From the NCBI GenBank assembly GCA_963070105.1, contig OY718804.1, positions 1,230,720 to 1,294,719 of the forward strand: 64,000 bases of DNA, in the 5' to 3' direction. Origin of the DNA: Litomosoides sigmodontis. Its lineage: Eukaryota > Nematoda > Chromadorea > Rhabditida > Onchocercidae. Below the pieces are notes generated by a model. The model searched no databases and was not told where the DNA came from. It saw nothing but the letters and a program-made list of their open reading frames with translations. Numbering within the stretch: the stretch's first letter is position 1; each line of letters begins with the position of its first letter. The translations under genes and the position numbers were made by a program. This document shows, piece by piece, positions 57,201 to 64,000 of the stretch.

Positions 57201-60200
57201 TCTATTTTCCGCTTTTTTTTAGCGCAATTTCCAACAATTCAATGCGAATTACAAAAGGAAATTAAGAAAAATATGGAGCGAATTGTTTGTGAGGAAAAAT
57301 TTATCAAAGATGAAACGGCGCAAATTGACCAATGCCTACGACGTTGCAAAACACTGGCCAATATGATGGTAACAATGAAGAAGCTTGCAATGGTGCAAGA
57401 TCCAACCCTAAATTTTTCATCAAAAATTGAAAAGAACAATAATCGTTCATTATTTACGCTTAAAGAGAATGAATTTACGCCGAGCGGAAATCATTTAAGT
57501 AAATTTGCGCAAAATGAGCAAATTAACGGTAATCAGCTGGCAGCGGAGAAGCAACAAGTGATGATGATGATCAATGGAAAAATGAACGAGCAAACAACAC
57601 CGCCGGCAATACCACCACCGCCACTTTACTATGAGGGTAATTTCATCTATTTGTTAGAGTGTTGAAGTTTGTTAGAGGCAAAAATGATGATATTTTGAAA
57701 GTTTAATGGCTGAAAATTAGACGAAAATTTTGAAATATTTAGCAAAGTGGAAATGAATTGTTTATTAATACAGTACAGCTTGTTTGATTTGGATATTTTT
57801 AGGCATCCAATTTAACCATTTAGATTTGATTAAAGTGATTAATTGAGTCACTTAATGTTATGAAATCATCAATTTAGCCATTTAGATATTATTAAATTGA
57901 TTAATTGAACCGTTTAGATATTAATGAATGTTGAATTCCACCGTTTAGGTGTCATTAACCTTGCAGATATCATTAAATAATTTAATTTTTCGCTATAAAT
58001 ATGCAAAATTCCCTTGCTACAGCCTTTGTGTTTTTCCTCACAATAAAGTTACGAGTTTAACGGCGCAAAAATTATGCAAAAAAAAACAATATAGCAAAAA
58101 AACGAATATTACAGAGAAATTGCAAGAAATATCTTTCATGTAATTCTTTTCCTTCATGAATTATATTACTACAAATATTTTTATCATTTATTATATACTT
58201 ATTAGAGAAAAATGTGTTGTTTAATGAAATGTTATTTAATTAAAATTATTAAATGTTACTTGCAATTGAAACAACATAAATGCGGGAAATTTTAATCGTA
58301 TAATTTCGGATTAAATTAAATCATTTACTAATGGAATTTAGCGCGAATAATTGTCAATTTCAAGCTTGAATTAATTGAAGTTTTTCTTGTCAGGCACCTC
58401 TACAAGTAATTTAAAGCCAGCGGCAGATGCAAATGTCTTGGATACAATCTTGGATGAGCTTACAAATACGGTACAACGTGACATGCGGTCAAAGTCAAAA
58501 TCACCCGGTTCAGCAAAATCATTTTCAAGCATTTGGACCGGTCCGCCAAAACCACCGGAACGTCATTCCACGGTCGATGTGCGAAATCGTTTTACACCAT
58601 CTGAAATACAAGAAATGCAACGTCGAGCAATTGAAAGTGTTTCACCTGTTCCAGGTTGGTAGTTGTCGAAATGTTTCATTTGATTAAACTAAATAGCAGC
58701 GCGTTTTGTACTAGCTAATATAGCTCATTAAGTTTCATTGGATGACTTCGATAGTTGCAAATATTCCTCCTACCGAATTACTTTAATCGATAACAAATGA
58801 TGCAATATGTGAAGTTATTTAAATTATCAATCATTCTTCACTACGCATATTTTCACTTCAAAAAAAAATTTGATTCTCAAAATTTCACATTTGCAAAGTG
58901 AAAAATTACTCGATAAATGTATGAAAATAATTTAAAAACAGACCCTTTGTTTCAAATTTTTATGAAAAATAGAGGAAGTGAATAAAAGCATTTACACAAA
59001 AATTTTTTTTCCATTTTACACTTCTAAGCATGCATGAATACTCTCTTCAATCATCCTCCCTCTCTCTCTCTCTCTATCTCTCTGCCTTTATCCTTTCTTC
59101 GTTAATGCATTAATTATTTTTCATTATTTTGTTTTATTTTTGTTGTAACGGAAGATTAATGGAAGGAAATGATTAATGGAAAAAAGGCGAAGTCCTAGCA
59201 AGTCGGTCAGTTGTCTTCTCGAAAATCTAAATACTTGAAATGATTGTACGACTTCAGCAAGTGGCGCAAAAGTATTGGCGGAAGAGCAGATGTCCGCTCA
59301 TATGACAAATGATGAACATATGGCAAACAATTATATTTCATATCGTTTTTAATGTTTTAAATTATTCCGCTTCCTTCATCCAAATTTATTCCGCTCATTT
59401 TTTGATGAAGAAATTTTAAGTAATTTGTTACTTTACTACAATTTTCACTAAGTTCACCACTTACATTAAATTTCTCTACGCTATTTTAAATTATTTGTTA
59501 AAATTAATTAACAGCTATATTAGCATTAATTGGAAAAAGTTATACACATTGGAATTAATTTCTTCATTTAGCACTTTGAGTTAAACAAGTTGTGAAATTT
59601 TAAAAAATTTCCTGCGCTGTAATTGCTTTCAAAAAATGGCGAATTAATTATTGATATATGTGAAGGATTGAAAAGAATCACACTAATTAAATGTTTCAAT
59701 GTTTTCAATTAATTTTTTTAGCATTTCGATGAAAGTATAATTTCCATCCACTTCATTACTAATAAGTTAAAATTTGATTTTTGTCATTAAAATTTTAAAT
59801 TCGATGTGAAAAATTTGAAAAACGATAAATGCAATTTGAGTTTAATTGAAGCGTAAGCATAAAATATGCTGCAGAATAAAAATTCGATGTGAATAATGAT
59901 ATCTTATAAGCTAATAATGATTTGAATATTGATGATTTAATTTACTATAATCTAACGGTAGTATAAATTTCTAAATTAAAATAAAATCGAAACAATAATT
60001 TTCTGATGTCCTTTGAAATGCTGTGATAATAAATTGTTAATGAAATATTTTTTTTTTGAATATGATAGGATTTTTTTATTGTATTGTCCTCGCAGTGTGC
60101 CGTCTCCCACAGTGATATTTCAATTATTTCGAAATTAGTTTAGTGTTTTTAATTATTAAAATAATTGTGTAGTGAAGTCTGAATTTAAATATTTTCAGTG

Positions 60201-60426
60201 ATTTAAAAAATTTAGCTATAATGTTTATCGGTGGTTCTTTTTTTTTGAAATTAATTTCATTTTTTTTCAATATTTAATTTCTGCTAACATTGATTGTTCA
60301 GGAAATCGACAAGCAATATCAACAGAATTAGACGGACGTCAGGAAAAGTTAGTGCAAAAGCAGCGGCAATTACATAGTCAATTTGAGCAGCTTCAACAGT
60401 TATGCGCCCCTTCTAATATCATTTGA
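47292..60426 (+). CDS. SRCIN1 (p140Cap)/KIAA1217 sickle-tail family scaffold protein
   Basis: Thirteen plus-strand exons: 47292-47475, 50604-50662, 50992-51301, 52298-52496, 53440-53664, 53964-54071, 54776-54918, 55545-55705, 55816-55982, 56867-56997, 57223-57636, 58394-58654 and 60302-60426. All join in phase (2487 nt, 828 aa). Residues 185-260 (YLELNDEVKRALLPPTVHSI, then DTVRALFLRSFP, VKIYIQEP and YELDDLRDIKDQAVLKL) are the AIP3/Bud6-like N-terminal domain that defines SRCIN1 and KIAA1217. Residues 362-600 are rich in coiled-coil heptads (for example ILKFKRHIAEMQHQLKQIRR). Residues 690-770 have PPAIPPPPLYYE and PPKPPERH, possible SH3 or EVH1 ligands. Residues 105-150 are polyQ, coded by CAA/CAG in exon 3. 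Vertebrate members bind Src/Csk and cortical actin proteins. The product is expected at cell cortex or junctions. Intron 1 is 3.1 kb and may hold enhancers. Confidence 0.86.
49113..49345. repeat. Tandem duplication of about 115 bp in intron 1 of the sickle-tail-like gene
   Basis: Two copies (about 49113-49225 and 49228-49345) share AAATAAATTATCATTTATGG, TTTGTTCATTTTCT and a CTACCAGT(G/A)CACTAATTAA ending. Copy divergence is moderate, with small indels. Confidence 0.85.
51098..51222 (+). repeat. PolyQ-coding CAA/CAG repeat
   Basis: In exon 3 of the sickle-tail-like gene, about 24 uninterrupted Gln codons, nearly all CAA, flanked by Gln-Pro repeats. Pure CAA suggests ongoing length variation. 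Confidence 0.95.
54247..54775 (+). repeat. Duplicated intron 6 segment with duplicated splice acceptor
   Basis: About 54247-54530 is repeated at about 54533-54775 with a shift near 287 bp. Both copies end in TATTAAGATTTCG. In the second copy that AG is the acceptor of exon 7 (54776). In the first it is a decoy at about 54527, after which the sequence diverges from the exon. Confidence 0.9.
56364..56812. repeat. 13-bp tandem array (AATAATAATAATA)n in intron 9
   Basis: About 34 copies of a 13-bp unit: four AAT-type triplets plus one extra base. One unit is a triplet longer (about 56626-56641). The period of 13 is higher-order relative to AAT, which shows a once-simple array was re-amplified after a single-base slip. 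Confidence 0.97.
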
Positions 60427-62295
60427 TTAAATTTAATTGCAATCCAATTATTTCCAATTTAAATCTTTATTACTTGCACATTGTTGTGGAAATTAGCGGG
60501 AATTTCATTTGAATTTATGCAAAAAACTCGAATTTCTGCAAGAAAATATGACGATTAAAAGTGACGCAGTTAGCATTTTTGTTTCATTGAAGATAAAGAG
60601 ATTATTTGATTTCTGTTTGTTGAAAATAATTGAAAATTGTAATGTTGGTGAAGTGATGTGTGAAATGATAGATGCAGGATATCGCAGTAATAATCTGATA
60701 AATAATTAAATTATAAATTAATTCAAATGATCGAGTCCTAGTTAGTCTTAGTAGTATTTTACAAAAAACAAACAAATTTTTTAAAATTCATACTGTAATT
60801 CGAAAATGTACTGTATAATGAATTAATTGGATAATTGGATGTAGTTGCTGCAGTGAAATACGATCATCCATTTCTCTTTTATCATTTTGTGTTTTAAATT
60901 TCAAAGAAGGATGTTTTATACATTTTATGCCTAATTGGATATAAGAATGTTTTTGTTAAAATTTTAATACAACAAAAGTATGGCTATATTTTCTCCGTTC
61001 CTCCTAGTCATTTCTTTTTTTCTTCATTTATTCCACTTCTTTAATTTTTTTTTTTTTGAAAGTGTGAATTTCCATTCAATTTTTTCTAATATTCTCACAC
61101 TGATAAATTCTCCCTCCACACGAATTGATGATATTTCGTTGAAAAACATCCCTTTAAAAGCGACATAAGAGGAGGATAGTTGCTTCCTTTTCTCAATTGT
61201 GTTATTTCAGCAAAAAAAAAAATTTAATCAGAAAGATTATTTGGATGGAATTTATCGATTCGTTTTTTTTTGAAAGTTCATATTTGTTTTCTTTTTTTGA
61301 TATGAAATGATAACTTATTGTTGTAAATGTAAAAATTTGTGAGCAAAAATTTATCACATTCGATGATAAATTAATGCAATAATTGATGCTTATATATTAA
61401 TATGAATTGGGCAAAAAGTACAATTGATTTTTCCTGGAGTGTAAAACAATGAGGAAATTTCATGCGATCAGCATTGATTAGATTTTGACCAAATCAGCTC
61501 TGGTCAAAATTAAATCAAATCAAGACTAAAATCACCTTTGATCAAAGCGAAAGTTAGAAATGAAGCAGCGAGTAGGAATGAATAATAGCAGTTGCATTGT
61601 TAACTGTAATTATTAACTGAGAGCAGTTAATTGTTGTTATTATAATGATAATAATAAACCGTTAGCATTTCAATCTTTGTCACATAGTTTTAAAATTTTT
61701 GACATTTCACTCGAATATTTAAATTTTAAAAATTAGTCGATACAAAATAGTTACTTGGCTAAAATATCACCTATTTCATCTGTCATTCCTATCTGTCATT
61801 CCTATCTGCCAAATGCGAGCAATTAGAATATTTGATTAGTTTTTATTGTTTAAATACAATCAACTATTTCAAACAAAATTAAAAAAAGTTCATAGTCGCA
61901 AATATATACAATCTTAAAACAACTGCAACCAGAATACAGGATACTTCTGAAGGCAACCAAACATATCAGGAATCCGGTTTATCAGACAGCACCAATTTTC
62001 TATGGCGTGCTAAGAATGATAAAAGAGTGCTATGAAATCTTCGAAACCAGTTATATTAATGCAACAAGTGTCGTTAATGGAAATAAGACAGGTTAGGTAT
62101 ATTAAATTCAAATTGTGCTAAGAAAACTTCGATTTACAAGCGGTAATTTGATAATTTCAGGGGAGAAAATTTTTACCAAAATATAAAACTTCAATAGCAA
62201 TATCAAAGTTAAATGTTTCAATTTGCTAGTTTAATCCGATCTACAAAACTCCTCCATGCTGCATTCATTCATATCCAGTATTTGAATGACTTGCT
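60427..62295. other. Region between convergent genes
   Basis: 3' flank of the sickle-tail-like gene and of the small minus-strand gene at 62296. Mostly AT-rich. A pair of near-complementary TGATTTGATT/AATCAAATCA words lies at about 61475-61520. A 65-codon plus-strand open stretch at 61896-62091 is listed separately. Confidence 0.55.
61896..62091 (+). CDS. Possible isolated exon, unknown product
   Basis: A plus-strand frame without ATG reads ILKQLQPEYRILLKATKHIR, then NPVYQTAPIFYGVLRMIKECYE and so on. A tag acceptor-like site precedes it and gttagg follows it. Composition looks protein-like and the stretch has few homopolymers. No family is recognised and no partner exon is found, so it may be a fossil or chance. 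Confidence 0.2.
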
Positions 62296-62806
62296 TCAAT
62301 TCCCTTTAAGTCGCCTTTTTTTTCTCTCTTCAATTTGTGATTGTACAGCTTTAGCAGATAGGTCATCCATTTGTTTCAGCCAATTCTCTAAATCTTCCAG
62401 CTGTTGTTGCATTTGTTTCTTTTTAAATACTGTATAGTAGTTCACACCCATAAATGTGAACTTTATCTAAAATATAAGGCAAAAAAAAATACATCAAAGC
62501 AATTAGCATGAAATTATGATAATTTCGAAAAACAAGAAAAATCTAATCCACAGGTTTTCTACGAAAAAAAAACCAATATTCAAGTCAGTTGCAGATTATT
62601 TTCTATTATCTTTCAATATGCTAACACGAGTTGAAATCAAAAATTAAAGATTTTGAGAAGCAAATATTTTAAAAATTAAAATGGTAAATGCGAAAGAAAA
62701 ATACTTTAAAAAGTTCGAATGCTGCTCCTATTAATAAACATGCCGGAAACCAATAAATCACATCTGATCCAACTAATTGCATGAAACGTTTGCTACGTGA
62801 AAACAT
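62296..62806 (-). CDS. Small single-span membrane protein resembling SMIM4/UQCC5
   Basis: Two minus-strand exons: 62705-62806 (34 codons) and 62296-62466 (56 codons plus stop), phase 0, 90 aa. The order is: basic N-terminus (MFSRSKRF), one hydrophobic span at about 16-33 (VIYWFPACLLIGAAFELF), IKFTFMGVNYYTVFKKKQ, then a Gln/Lys-rich helical tail ending RRLKGN. SMIM4/UQCC5, an inner-mitochondrial-membrane assembly factor for respiratory complex III, has the same order: short basic start, one span with a Glu at its end, then a Y/F-x-V-(K/R)-(K/R)-K segment and charged helix. The match is by architecture and a few residues only. The ATG directly follows a strong acceptor (tttcag|ATG), suggesting spliced-leader trans-splicing or a 5' UTR intron. 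Confidence 0.55.

Positions 62807-64000
<1,194 letters not shown>

Overview
The window is eukaryotic and almost certainly from a nematode. It is AT-rich, with long homopolymer and microsatellite tracts. Every gene is split by short to medium introns ending in ttttag/tttcag. Two gene families fit nematodes well: a MOLO1-domain membrane protein and an EB/lustrin/Kunitz secreted protein. The style resembles spirurid/filarial genomes, but that placement is an inference. Seven genes could be built by hand from reading frame, splice signals and intron phase. In each model with a defined start and stop the coding length is divisible by three.

Layout. (1) 52-1161, minus: 5' part of a DNTTIP1 (TdIF1)-like gene that runs off the left edge. 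(2) 4716/4940-6206, minus: small secreted EB + lustrin-type + degenerate Kunitz protein with a GC-AG intron. (3) 12420-16235, plus: six-exon MOLO1-domain single-pass membrane protein, complete (312 aa). (4) 18229-20954, minus: five-exon DHHC palmitoyltransferase, complete (316 aa), with unusual residues around the DHHC core. (5) 23691-30944, minus: sixteen-exon INO80D/KANSL2-family protein with two C3Hc3H zinc modules (1131 aa). (6) 47292-60426, plus: thirteen-exon homologue of the SRCIN1/p140Cap-KIAA1217 (sickle tail) family with an AIP3-like domain, coiled coils and polyQ (828 aa). (7) 62296-62806, minus: two-exon, 90-aa single-membrane-span protein resembling SMIM4/UQCC5. The 16-kb stretch 31-47 kb has no gene I can support. 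It is dominated by (TAA)n/(ATT)n, GA/CT, TA and GT tracts.

Functionally the window is a mixture: two chromatin/transcription cofactors (DNTTIP1-like, INO80D/KANSL2-like), a probable receptor-modulating membrane protein, a protein acyltransferase, a cytoskeletal scaffold and a small probable mitochondrial protein. There is no operon-like clustering. The most notable unexplained signals are: a pre-miRNA-like hairpin at 16804-16889 whose mismatches become G-U pairs on the minus strand; a 33-bp foldback inside an INO80D-like intron with the same property; a perfect 24-bp hairpin at 44089-44139; repeated use of GTTC 5' splice sites; a stop-free 216-nt GC-AG intron; and two short splice-flanked cassettes that would introduce stops.
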